A stretch of DNA of 6,855 bases. Source: JBAZDV01 sp041669745 (GTDB taxonomy: Archaea > Thermoplasmatota > Thermoplasmata > Methanomassiliicoccales > Methanomethylophilaceae). The notes beneath the pieces are model-generated. The model did not search any database and was not told where the DNA came from. It saw only the letters and a list, made by a program, of their open reading frames with translations. A program made the translations under genes and the position numbers. Below are positions 1 through 6,199 of the stretch, piece by piece. The stretch lies in the NCBI GenBank assembly GCA_041669745.1, contig JBAYAO010000073.1:1-6855 (forward strand), written 5' to 3'. Within the stretch, counting starts at the first letter, position 1. Each line of letters starts with the position of its first letter.

Positions 1-20
1 ATTTTCCAAAATCGGCATAT

Positions 21-875
21 CTATCCTATCATCCCTATGTCTTTTATGAGTTGCGGGATGCCCGCCTCGAAATTCACACCGAATCTTATGTCGGTGCCCG
101 CATCTCTTGTCCTCTGAATGCTTCCGGCTGTGTAATTCACCGCAATCTCGTTCGCCCTCGAAAGCGAAAGTCCGTTCATCAACGATGCAACGGTCGCCGA
201 ACCGAAAACATCGCCCGTACCGTGATAGTATCCTGGAATCGTATCGCGGAATGAATAGGATATCTCACCTGTCCCGACATCGTATGCAGCGGCACCGAGT
301 TTCTCCTTTGTGAAGTATACGCCTGTAAGTATGACTTTTTTGGCACCGATGGTTCCGAGTTTCATCAGAAGGTCTTCAATGTATTCCCTGTCGTACGGAC
401 CCTCCCTGTATTCCTCTCCGAGCATGAGAACGGCCTCTGTGATATTCGGAAGGATCACGTCTGCTTTCGCGCACAACTTTCTCATTCCGTCAGGGAAATT
501 ATTGGGGAAAATCGAATACAGAGAACCGTTGTCGGCCATCACCGGGTCCACAACGACAAGCGTGTTCTTCTCGCGAAGTCTGTCTATGATATCCATCACA
601 ATATCGATCTGATTAAAAGAGCCCAGAAATCCGGTATACACCGCATCGAACTTGAGACCGAGCGATTCCCAATGATCCACTATGGGCTTCATGTCGTCCG
701 TCAGGTCGCGATATGTATATCCAGTAAATCCACCGGTATGGGTTGACAGTACCGCAGTGGGAATGACACTGCATTCCACGCCCGTTGCCGAAATGATGGG
801 TAATGCAACTGTGAGAGAACATCTTCCGAAGCAGGAGATGTCATGTATGGCCACTACACGCTTCTGTCTAGACAT
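21..875 (-). CDS. pdxK: Pyridoxamine/pyridoxal kinase, Clostridia-like
   Basis: This is a cytosolic ribokinase-fold kinase that phosphorylates pyridoxamine, pyridoxal or pyridoxine at the 5' hydroxyl using ATP, in vitamin B6 salvage. Numbered from the upstream ATG at 887, the N-terminus carries the substrate-side block HDISCFGRCSLTVALP (residues 15-30), then STHTGGF (48-54), YTGFLGS (84-90), DPVMADNG (114-121) and PNITE (147-151). The ATP/anion-hole motif HGTGD (222-226) supplies the likely catalytic base Asp226. Total length (284-288 residues) is normal for the family, so the gene is complete. I prefer the second ATG (875), which gives MSRQKRVVAIHD, because related kinases as I recall them start there and a TATA-like element lies about 30 bases upstream; the ATG at 887 adds four residues. 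Neither start has a clear Shine-Dalgarno. The stop is TAG. The sequence resembles clostridial pyridoxamine kinases more than E. coli PdxY, which suggests transfer between bacteria and archaea. No other B6 gene is nearby. Confidence 0.92.
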   Translation of the reverse strand: MSRQKRVVAIHDISCFGRCSLTVALPIISATGVECSVIPTAVLSTHTGGFTGYTYRDLTDDMKPIVDHWESLGLKFDAVYTGFLGSFNQIDIVMDIIDRLREKNTLVVVDPVMADNGSLYSIFPNNFPDGMRKLCAKADVILPNITEAVLMLGEEYREGPYDREYIEDLLMKLGTIGAKKVILTGVYFTKEKLGAAAYDVGTGEISYSFRDTIPGYYHGTGDVFGSATVASLMNGLSLSRANEIAVNYTAGSIQRTRDAGTDIRFGVNFEAGIPQLIKDIGMIG

Positions 876-900
876 CGGAACGACCATTGATTCTACATAG

Positions 901-910
901 ATAAACTATA
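901..910 (-). promoter_or_regulatory. TATA-like element for the pyridoxamine kinase gene
   Basis: Read on the minus strand this is GTATAGTTTAT-like sequence, about 31 bases before the ATG at 875. It would place transcription start a few bases before that ATG, giving a very short or absent leader. A competing element on the same strand is TTATAATAA (946 to 938), which would give a leader of roughly 25-30 bases to the ATG at 887. I cannot decide between them from sequence alone. Confidence 0.4.
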
Positions 911-932
911 CGCGCTCGCACATGCACCCATC

Positions 933-946
933 AATAATTATTATAA
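933..946 (+). promoter_or_regulatory. TATA box for the TPR-like gene (possibly bidirectional)
   Basis: AATAATTATTATAA is the most AT-rich stretch in the short divergent intergenic region. On the plus strand its centre is about 28 bases before the ATG at 969, the spacing expected for a leaderless archaeal transcript; no Shine-Dalgarno precedes that ATG. It is nearly symmetric, so it could also serve the kinase gene on the other strand. Confidence 0.6.
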
Positions 947-968
947 CCTGAGACGAATCGTACATCAG

Positions 969-1886
969 ATGATGAGAACATCGGACGATCATTTGGAAGA
1001 GGCTCTGGCCGAATATAACGATAAGGTCAATGCGTTGGAGATCAACGGAACCCCAGAGGAATTACTGGAGGCCTATGTGAATCGCAGTACGATCCTGATG
1101 CTGATGGACTCCTACATATCGTCTCTGTCCGATCTGGATGAGGCCGTAGAATTGATGGGAGAGATGTCTGCGGACGGTAAAAGAATAGATCTTGGAACAT
1201 ATGTGAAGGTCTATGAGAACAGGGGACAGCTGCTTTGTGAGGACAACAATGATCAGATGGTTGATGATTATGCCAGAATCTCATCCAGATTGAACGAAAT
1301 GACGGCGGGTATCAGACATTATGATATGAAGGGCATAGTCCTCATGTGTCTTGGATGCGCCGAGGATCTCATAGATGAGGGATTTCCAGAGAATTCCAGA
1401 CCGTTCACCGATAAAGCAATCTCCGTGCTGTCTAACAAGAACGACGAATGGGCCGCAAACCGTTTGCTCGAACTCTATAATCTCATAGGACAGTCAAACA
1501 ACATGATGGAGCTTACCGATGAGGCGGTGGATGCATTTACGAAGGCAATATACTACGGCGAACAGCTGTATGACCGGGGCTCTATTGACGATAGCATGGA
1601 GATTGTCTTCTCTTACGTTGCTAGAGGCGATATAATGGGTGAACGCGAAGACAATGAATCTCAGATCCGGGATCATGAGGCTGCAATCGAGGTACTTGAG
1701 GTCTTAAACGGTCAGCGTAAGCTTGACGATATCGAACTGCTGATAAATCTTCATCAGGGAGTGGCGACCGCGCAGATGAAAATGGGAATGATCGAAGAAG
1801 CGGAAAAACATCTTCTGATGTCCATAAACCACGGAATGCCGGATGTGAAGAGAACGATAGATGATCTTGGTCTCAGAGACCGCTGA
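969..1886 (+). CDS. TPR-like helical-repeat protein, function unknown
   Basis: A 305-residue acidic, soluble protein with no signal peptide or membrane segment. It is made almost entirely of paired amphipathic helices. TPR-like units are seen roughly at residues 31-64 (EAYVNRSTILMLMDSYISSL followed by DLDEAVEL), 163-197 (LLELYNLIGQ with AVDAFTKAIYYGEQL), 209-244 and 255-287 (LINLHQGVATAQMKMGMIEE followed by AEKHLLMSI). The last is the best match to the TPR pattern of small residues at the helix contacts. Such scaffolds bind other proteins; no catalytic motif is visible. Two ATG codons in a row begin the frame (969 and 972). There is no Shine-Dalgarno, but a TATA element sits 28 bases upstream, so a leaderless message is likely. 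The gene diverges from the B6 kinase and its last 14 bases overlap the convergent small gene. The partner is unknown, and the repeat class is called by eye. Confidence 0.82.
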   Translation: MMRTSDDHLEEALAEYNDKVNALEINGTPEELLEAYVNRSTILMLMDSYISSLSDLDEAVELMGEMSADGKRIDLGTYVKVYENRGQLLCEDNNDQMVDDYARISSRLNEMTAGIRHYDMKGIVLMCLGCAEDLIDEGFPENSRPFTDKAISVLSNKNDEWAANRLLELYNLIGQSNNMMELTDEAVDAFTKAIYYGEQLYDRGSIDDSMEIVFSYVARGDIMGEREDNESQIRDHEAAIEVLEVLNGQRKLDDIELLINLHQGVATAQMKMGMIEEAEKHLLMSINHGMPDVKRTIDDLGLRDR

Positions 1887-2178
1887 TCGCCTTTTTCTTC
1901 CGTGACTTCAGCTCTTCCATCAAAATGATTCTCGTGGAGTCCATTATCTCGAATATCTTTTCGTCGCACATGCCCCTCAGGACCGTGAAAGAGAGATGTT
2001 TGTTCGAAGAATAATTGCTTGAGAGATACATTATCGTGTTCTCTCTTTCATAATCCTCCCTCAACATATCCAATTCGATGATCAGCATCCTGAGCCTCTC
2101 CTCGGAGATAGACTCTATGAAACTCTCGGGATCAACCACGATGTTTTTTATATCCCCACACCTGGCCCTGGTCTCCAT
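1873..2178 (-). CDS. Small hypothetical protein, helical with basic tail
   Basis: This 101-residue protein is not recognised. It begins METRARCGDIKNIVVDPESF, continues with a strongly charged, probably helical segment (about residues 22-48, with SEERLRMLIIELDMLREDYE), a polar linker rich in Ser and Asn (52-60), a second helix (72-94) and a basic end KSRKKK (91-96). There are two cysteines (8 and 71), no membrane segment and no known motif. The frame is open up to an ATG at 2286, but I chose 2178 because a TATA-like element lies 26 bases upstream and the longer version would run through both divergent promoters and the helicase start. It is transcribed divergently from the helicase gene and its 3' end overlaps the TPR-like gene by 14 bases. 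The low-complexity charge pattern means it could be regulatory or a small binding protein; that is a guess. Confidence 0.65.
   Translation of the reverse strand: METRARCGDIKNIVVDPESFIESISEERLRMLIIELDMLREDYERENTIMYLSSNYSSNKHLSFTVLRGMCDEKIFEIMDSTRIILMEELKSRKKKAISGL
1892..1896 (+). terminator. Possible T-tract terminator of the TPR-like gene
   Basis: Five T residues followed by CTTCC begin six bases after the TGA stop. Archaeal RNA polymerase can terminate on T-rich tracts without a hairpin. The tract also encodes the lysine-rich tail of the convergent gene, so its composition may be set by protein coding alone. Confidence 0.3.
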
Positions 2179-2199
2179 GCCGGATAATGTACGGTTTGA

Positions 2200-2208
2200 T
2201 AGATTAAA
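2200..2208 (-). promoter_or_regulatory. TATA-like element for the 101-residue gene
   Basis: On the minus strand this reads TTTAATCTA. Its centre is 26 bases before the ATG at 2178, which supports that start and a leaderless message. It lies back to back with the helicase promoter inside the 96-base divergent region. Confidence 0.5.
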
Positions 2209-2245
2209 CTTGTGAGAACCGCTTTCGGACACCTCTCGACAACGG

Positions 2246-2251
2246 TTATAT
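2246..2251 (+). promoter_or_regulatory. TATA box for the helicase gene
   Basis: TTATAT lies 26 bases (centre to ATG) upstream of 2275. This predicts transcription starting at or next to the ATG. It rules against the upstream GTG at 2212, which would put the promoter inside the coding region. Confidence 0.6.
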
Positions 2252-2274
2252 GTCATACCTACATTTGCGAGTAC

Positions 2275-4314
2275 ATGGTAGGCCAATTCTGTTCCTACTG
2301 CGGCAGTCTCATATCCCCTGCCACAGGAAAATGCAAGGTGTGCGGAAGAACCGCTGGGGAAGGCAGACCTGACATTACAAAGATCATACAGTCGCCCAGG
2401 ATATTACCTCCCGGCGAAACGGCAACACCTTTCTTTCCGTACAGACCGAGAAACTGCCAGTTGGATATGATACGTGACATGCTCTCGACGCTTGATGATG
2501 GTAGGCATATTGTCGTCGAATCGGGAACGGGCACCGGAAAGACCGTGGTCTCTTTGGCCGCAGCGTTGGAACACACGAGAAAACATGGAAAAAAGCTAGT
2601 TTACCTTACGAGAACGATATCGCAGAGCGATCAGGTTATGAAGGAGCTCGCTGCCATAAACACCATCAACCCAGTCTCGGGCGTGACGGTGACCGGGAGG
2701 AGCCGTTCATGTCCGCTTCTACGTTCCATGACCGGATATGAGGAACTTCACCCCAGCGTCATTTCCAATCTTTGTGAGGAACGCAAGAAAAAAACCGGCA
2801 GCAACGGTTGCAGATTCTATGAGCACACGAAGATCAGGACCGAAGAGACGGAAAGATACTGCAGGACGAATCTTCCAACATCGGAACAACTGGACAGGTA
2901 CTGCGAAGAGAATGAGATTTGTCCCTATGAATCGAAGAAGGCTCTGATGAAGGCCGTAGATGTCGTTGTTGCACCCTACGTACACATCCTATCGGAAGAC
3001 ATCAGAACGAATTTCCTCGGAAACATGATGGCCGACGAAAAGAACATAGTGGTCATCGTGGATGAGGCTCACAACATAATCGATGCCGCCAGAGAACAAG
3101 AGAGTTTTTCCATACCCATGAGATTGATCGATTCTGCGATAGACGAGACCACCACATTGAGGGACCCATCGGTATTCGATGAGATAAAGATAAAACCGTT
3201 CATAGAACAATTCAAGGCCATCGTCAGGGGAACCGCGAATGAGAAACTTTCAATGACCAGAAAGGAGGCCGTTGTCGAATATGGCTCTATAGAGAGCAGG
3301 ATGATGCAGAGATTCTCGATGAGCGGGAGTCAACTGCTTTCTGCCGTTGATATCATGATAGAATTGGGCCAGGGGAGAACAGAACTTCTGATGGAAAAAG
3401 GTGACAACCGCATCTCGGATATCTTCACACTCGGAACCGCAATGAAGAACTGGATGAACTCCGACCCTGACAGTTTCATCAGATCGATAAAAGCGGATGA
3501 GGACGGGGAGTATCTTCACGCCGCGTGCATAGACCCCAACGACGTGACAGGTTTCCTGCGTTCGATCAAAGGTGTCATACATATGTCCGGCACTTTGCAG
3601 CCGCTCGATCAATATTCAAGGGTGATGAACCTGCCCGACGATACCGTGGACAGAATATACCCTTCATCGTTTCCGCCCGAGAACAGGTCCGTGATATACC
3701 TGAACAATGTGACCACGAGATACGAGGACATGCAACGCGACCCGAGTATATTCTCCAGAATGGAAAAGAACATAGCGAAACTCTGCAACGCCGTGGAAAA
3801 GAACACCCTGGTCTTTTTCCCCTCCTACAGCATGATGTCGAAGATGAGACCTTTTCTTGAAAGGGATGTCAGGAAGAATGCGTATTGGGAGGAATCCAGG
3901 CAACAGAAGAAGACCATGTCCGCCCTGAACAGATTCCGAAATGGACGGGACGGCGTATTCTTCACCGTAATGGGCGGTTCGATCGCAGAGGGGATAGATT
4001 TTCCGGGCGACGAACTATCCTTTGCGATAATCGTTGGTATACCCTATCCACCGCCTACGATGGAGATCAAAGCGATGTCGCAGATGTTCGATAGGAAATA
4101 CGGCCCCGGAACAGGATGGAGATATACTTCCGAAGTCCCGGCTTTGAGAAAGATGAAACAGGCCATAGGACGTCTCATCAGGACCGAGACCGATCGCGGC
4201 ATGGCGGTGATATTCGATTCACGTATATCGAAATATTCTGTCCAGTTGGATGCAAGACTGTCGACCGACCCTTTGAAGGATGTCACAGAATTTTTCGAGC
4301 ATACCGATGGATGA
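2275..4314 (+). CDS. XPD/Rad3-like Fe-S DNA helicase with N-terminal zinc ribbon
   Basis: A 679-residue ATP-dependent superfamily 2 DNA helicase of the XPD/Rad3/DinG group, expected to unwind DNA 5' to 3' in repair. Residues 5-24 form a zinc ribbon (Cys6, Cys9, Cys20, Cys23). Then come motif I ESGTGTGKT (82-90), motif Ia YLTRT (110-114), the iron-sulphur domain with Cys146, Cys167, Cys179 (GCRFYEH) and Cys216 (ICPYES), motif II DEAHN (263-267), an arch-like insertion, motif III MSGTL (437-441), motif IV region VFFPSY (513-518), motif V GGSIAEGIDFPG (567-578) and motif VI QAIGRLIR (629-636). The order and the four cysteines match XPD closely, and all key residues are intact. The start at 2275 is set by the TATA box and by the zinc ribbon beginning at once; a GTG at 2212 would add 21 unrelated residues. 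The added zinc ribbon is not part of the classical XPD core and may bind DNA or a partner. The BASS transporter gene follows after 27 bases. Whether this is the orthologue of archaeal XPD or a paralogue cannot be settled here. Confidence 0.95.
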   Translation: MVGQFCSYCGSLISPATGKCKVCGRTAGEGRPDITKIIQSPRILPPGETATPFFPYRPRNCQLDMIRDMLSTLDDGRHIVVESGTGTGKTVVSLAAALEHTRKHGKKLVYLTRTISQSDQVMKELAAINTINPVSGVTVTGRSRSCPLLRSMTGYEELHPSVISNLCEERKKKTGSNGCRFYEHTKIRTEETERYCRTNLPTSEQLDRYCEENEICPYESKKALMKAVDVVVAPYVHILSEDIRTNFLGNMMADEKNIVVIVDEAHNIIDAAREQESFSIPMRLIDSAIDETTTLRDPSVFDEIKIKPFIEQFKAIVRGTANEKLSMTRKEAVVEYGSIESRMMQRFSMSGSQLLSAVDIMIELGQGRTELLMEKGDNRISDIFTLGTAMKNWMNSDPDSFIRSIKADEDGEYLHAACIDPNDVTGFLRSIKGVIHMSGTLQPLDQYSRVMNLPDDTVDRIYPSSFPPENRSVIYLNNVTTRYEDMQRDPSIFSRMEKNIAKLCNAVEKNTLVFFPSYSMMSKMRPFLERDVRKNAYWEESRQQKKTMSALNRFRNGRDGVFFTVMGGSIAEGIDFPGDELSFAIIVGIPYPPPTMEIKAMSQMFDRKYGPGTGWRYTSEVPALRKMKQAIGRLIRTETDRGMAVIFDSRISKYSVQLDARLSTDPLKDVTEFFEHTDG

Positions 4315-4325
4315 CTCACATATGC

Positions 4326-4332
4326 GGGTGAT
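4326..4332 (+). promoter_or_regulatory. Shine-Dalgarno site of the BASS transporter gene
   Basis: GGGTGAT contains GGTGAT, which pairs with the archaeal 16S rRNA 3' end, and lies nine bases before the ATG at 4342. It decides the start among several nearby out-of-frame ATGs (4322, 4331, 4334). It also fits translation of an internal gene on the helicase message, in contrast to the leaderless first genes of this window. Confidence 0.7.
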
Positions 4333-4341
4333 GATGGTCGA

Positions 4342-5274
4342 ATGCAGTTCATGTCCGTGATCACAAACATCCGTTACTGGATAATCTCCGGTCTCCTTTT
4401 GGGTCTGCTTATGGGTGACATGGGCTATTACGCACCGTATATTCTGACCATTTTCCTGATCGTGATGATGTGCGTCTCGCTCGAAGGCATCGATTTCAAA
4501 AAAGATGATTTTGAAAACGACAGGAAAAGAATACTGATAGCTCTTGTGTGCTGTTACGTGATATCGCCTATGGTCACACTCGGTGTCGGGATGTTCTACG
4601 GTGATGATCTTTGGATCGGATGGGTGCTGATAGCTTCTGTTCCGTGTGCCGTATCGGTAGTGTCATCTACACTGATCCTGAAAGGAGATACGAAATTGGC
4701 GTTGCTATCTGTGACCGCGGTATATCTTTTGGCGATCGTTATCACACCTTCTATGACCTATCTGCTGTTGGGGAATGCCATCAACCCCGTTCAGATACTG
4801 AAGTACGTTGTGCTGTTCATTGTCATACCCATGCTTGTGTCGATACCTCTCAAGAGGGTGCATATATCTCAGAATACCAAATCAGTTTCACTGAATTTTT
4901 GTTTCTTCATCATGGTCTTCATCGCTTTCGGAACGAATCGTGAATACTTCATCTATGAACCTGTGATGATCCTGACGGTATTGGCGGGTTGTTTTGTGAG
5001 GGTCGTTTTGATCCACGTATCATTCGAGACCATATTCAGATTCATGGGGATCGACAGAGAAACAAGAATAGTTTACGTGCTCCATTGCATATGGAAGAAC
5101 ACCGGATTGGCAGTGACCCTTGCACTGCTCCTGATGCCCGATATGACGGAGGCCGCGATTCCGGGTGCCGTATCTTTGCCTTTCGAACTGATATATTTCA
5201 TGGTGATGATATGGTTCTACGATAAACGTGTCCCACCATCCGAATCCGTCGTGGGCAGAACCAGCAACTCCTGA
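4342..5274 (+). CDS. BASS-family (bile acid:sodium symporter-like) transporter
   Basis: A 310-residue integral membrane protein with about ten hydrophobic helices, roughly at 11-25, 28-45, 63-86, 91-112, 117-143, 150-170, 182-196, 204-226, 243-264 and 270-292. Two segments match the crossing helices of the bile acid:Na+ symporter fold: SVPCAVSVVSSTLILKGDTK (99-118, with the family-typical KGD) and the WKNTGLAVTLAL block (251-262). Members of this superfamily carry organic anions, pantoate-like acids or, in the ACR3 branch, arsenite, with sodium or proton coupling; the substrate here cannot be named. I do not see a convincing ACR3 cysteine signature, so arsenite is not favoured. The 310-residue length is normal. 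It starts 27 bases after the helicase stop with a strong Shine-Dalgarno and no separate TATA box seen, so it is likely the second gene of a two-gene operon. A functional link with the helicase is not evident. Confidence 0.85.
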   Translation: MQFMSVITNIRYWIISGLLLGLLMGDMGYYAPYILTIFLIVMMCVSLEGIDFKKDDFENDRKRILIALVCCYVISPMVTLGVGMFYGDDLWIGWVLIASVPCAVSVVSSTLILKGDTKLALLSVTAVYLLAIVITPSMTYLLLGNAINPVQILKYVVLFIVIPMLVSIPLKRVHISQNTKSVSLNFCFFIMVFIAFGTNREYFIYEPVMILTVLAGCFVRVVLIHVSFETIFRFMGIDRETRIVYVLHCIWKNTGLAVTLALLLMPDMTEAAIPGAVSLPFELIYFMVMIWFYDKRVPPSESVVGRTSNS

Positions 5275-5301
5275 TCCGTAAGTGTGCCCGCGTATATGTG
5301 G

Positions 5302-5332
5302 AATAAAATAAGGATTGACCACCCCGGGGTGG
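5302..5332 (-). terminator. Palindrome plus T-rich tract, likely terminator
   Basis: A perfect 14-base palindrome CCACCCCGGGGTGG (5319-5332) lies between two convergent stop codons (5274 and 5345). Read on the minus strand it is followed by a T-rich run (CCTTATTTTATTC, 5313 to 5301), which is the arrangement of a hairpin terminator for the small membrane protein gene. On the plus strand there is no T tract after it, so any effect on the transporter message would be through the hairpin alone. A protein-binding site is an alternative. Confidence 0.5.
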
Positions 5333-5344
5333 CCGATGTTGGGT

Positions 5345-5731
5345 TTAGGCCTTCTCTACTCCGAAGAATTCCTTGACACCGGGGCGGAACAGGTAGTACA
5401 ATATCAAGGCGTATATGATCAGAGTGACGATTCCTATCAGGACAATCATCAGAGGTATGCTCACTATGACACCGAGTACCGTAAAGATGACTGCAAGGTA
5501 CCACATGATCTTCCAGCCCATGATAAATCCGTATCCGATTATCAGATAGATTATACCGATCGCTAACTCGGTAAGTCCGACCGCGGAAGTAGATATCGTA
5601 TTGTAATCCGCACCCATATCAGAGATATCGTACAGATCCAGAATGCCCGCAATGCCCAACGCGATGTAGACCACCGCGGCGATCAGGAAAAGGGCGCCTA
5701 GTATCGTAATCAATATTGGTCTATTTGCCAT
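5345..5731 (-). CDS. Small four-helix integral membrane protein, unknown function
   Basis: A 128-residue, very hydrophobic protein with four predicted membrane helices: about 8-31, 48-69, 71-93 and 95-114. The first loop (32-47) is acidic and polar (DLYDISDMGADYN), and the short C-terminal tail contains RPGVKEFFG (116-124), a tail I associate with small archaeal and bacterial membrane proteins of unknown role. No catalytic motif, cysteine or metal site is visible. The frame is open to an ATG at 5803, but the start at 5731 (MANRPILI) is preferred: a TATA box lies 25 bases upstream, and the extra 24 residues would be encoded by promoter sequence. It is transcribed toward the BASS transporter and away from the tRNA, apparently as a single gene. 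It could be a stress or envelope protein; the sequence does not say. Confidence 0.75.
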   Translation of the reverse strand: MANRPILITILGALFLIAAVVYIALGIAGILDLYDISDMGADYNTISTSAVGLTELAIGIIYLIIGYGFIMGWKIMWYLAVIFTVLGVIVSIPLMIVLIGIVTLIIYALILYYLFRPGVKEFFGVEKA

Positions 5732-5750
5732 GTAAACAAATCTACAGGTC

Positions 5751-5760
5751 ATATAGATAA
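5751..5760 (-). promoter_or_regulatory. TATA box for the small membrane protein gene
   Basis: On the minus strand this is TTATCTATAT, centred 25 bases before the ATG at 5731, predicting a leaderless or nearly leaderless message. It is the main evidence for shortening the open frame to 5731. Confidence 0.6.
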
Positions 5761-5919
5761 TGATTTTCATCATTAAGAAAAAAAGTCCTCTTGTTTTTCG
5801 CATTATTTCGACTTATCTCCTTGAATCGCTTTCCAAAGAGAATCTTGTACAGCTTTTACCATAACAACCTAACCGCATTCCCATCTCCAAAATTTCTAGA
5901 TACACCATCGACGTTCATG

Positions 5920-5926
5920 TTATATA
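5920..5926 (+). promoter_or_regulatory. TATA box for tRNA-Ser
   Basis: TTATATA is centred 28 bases before the first base of the mature tRNA at 5951. The sequence and spacing are close to the archaeal consensus for stable RNA genes, and imply a very short 5' leader removed by RNase P. Confidence 0.75.
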
Positions 5927-5950
5927 CGGAAAGAATATTCAACCAGTTAA

Positions 5951-6035
5951 GCGGAGATAGCTAAGCCTGGACCACGGCGCCGGTCTTGAAAACCGGTGGT
6001 GTTTCACCCCGGGAGTTCGAATCTCCCTCTCCGCG
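5951..6035 (+). tRNA. tRNA-Ser (anticodon UGA)
   Basis: The cloverleaf is complete. The acceptor stem is GCGGAGA (5951-5957) with TCTCCGC (6028-6034); a short D stem GCT/GGC encloses a loop of about 13 bases; the anticodon stem is CCGGT (5980-5984) with ACCGG (5992-5996) around the loop CTTGAAA, anticodon TGA at 5987-5989; the long class II variable arm (5997-6010) has a GGTG/CACC stem; the T stem GGGAG/CTCCC flanks TTCGAAT. The discriminator is G6035, as required for archaeal and eukaryal seryl-tRNA synthetase recognition. CCA is not encoded and there is no intron. It reads UCA and, by wobble, other UCN codons. The AT-rich tract and vsr gene downstream make this tRNA a candidate island boundary. 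Confidence 0.96.
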
Positions 6036-6040
6036 CTGAC

Positions 6041-6044
6041 TTTT
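6041..6044 (+). terminator. T-tract after tRNA-Ser
   Basis: TTTT followed by a pyrimidine run (CCCTCCC) begins six bases after the discriminator base. Short T tracts directly after archaeal tRNA genes commonly end transcription. The tract is short, so confidence is modest. Confidence 0.4.
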
Positions 6045-6185
6045 CCCTCCCGAGGGCCACTATTTTCAGATTCAAATTTTCTATACAATACATTAAAAAA
6101 CCCCCCAAAATATCTCCCCACATCTCGACAATATTTCTCATGACCGAATTGTCACGGAATTTAGCGTGATTGACCTCGATCGTTT

Positions 6186-6199
6186 TCATTCATGAATGA
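6186..6199. repeat. Perfect 14-base palindrome TCATTCATGAATGA
   Basis: This self-complementary sequence stands alone in the AT-rich stretch, about 150 bases after the tRNA. It has the size of a dimeric regulator's operator, but no promoter or gene start lies beside it, so a role is unproven. Confidence 0.4.

Noticed and set aside
2212..2274. N-terminal extension of the helicase from a GTG at 2212
   Set aside because: It would include the TATA box at 2246-2251 inside the gene and adds 21 residues unlike the family; the ATG at 2275 is followed at once by the zinc ribbon.
2179..2286. Longer form (137 residues) of the minus-strand small protein
   Set aside because: It would run through both divergent promoters and overlap the helicase start; the ATG at 2178 has a well-placed TATA-like element.
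4342..5274. Arsenite exporter (ACR3) identity for the BASS-family protein
   Set aside because: The fold is shared, but I see no convincing ACR3 cysteine signature and no arsenic-resistance genes nearby, so only the superfamily is claimed.
5732..5803. Longer form (152 residues) of the small membrane protein
   Set aside because: The added residues are encoded by the promoter region, including the TATA box at 5751-5760, and read as a poor extra segment.
5939..6189. Short minus-strand frames running through the tRNA
   Set aside because: They translate the antisense of tRNA-Ser (ending in the usual artefact RGRFELPG) and have no promoter or family support.
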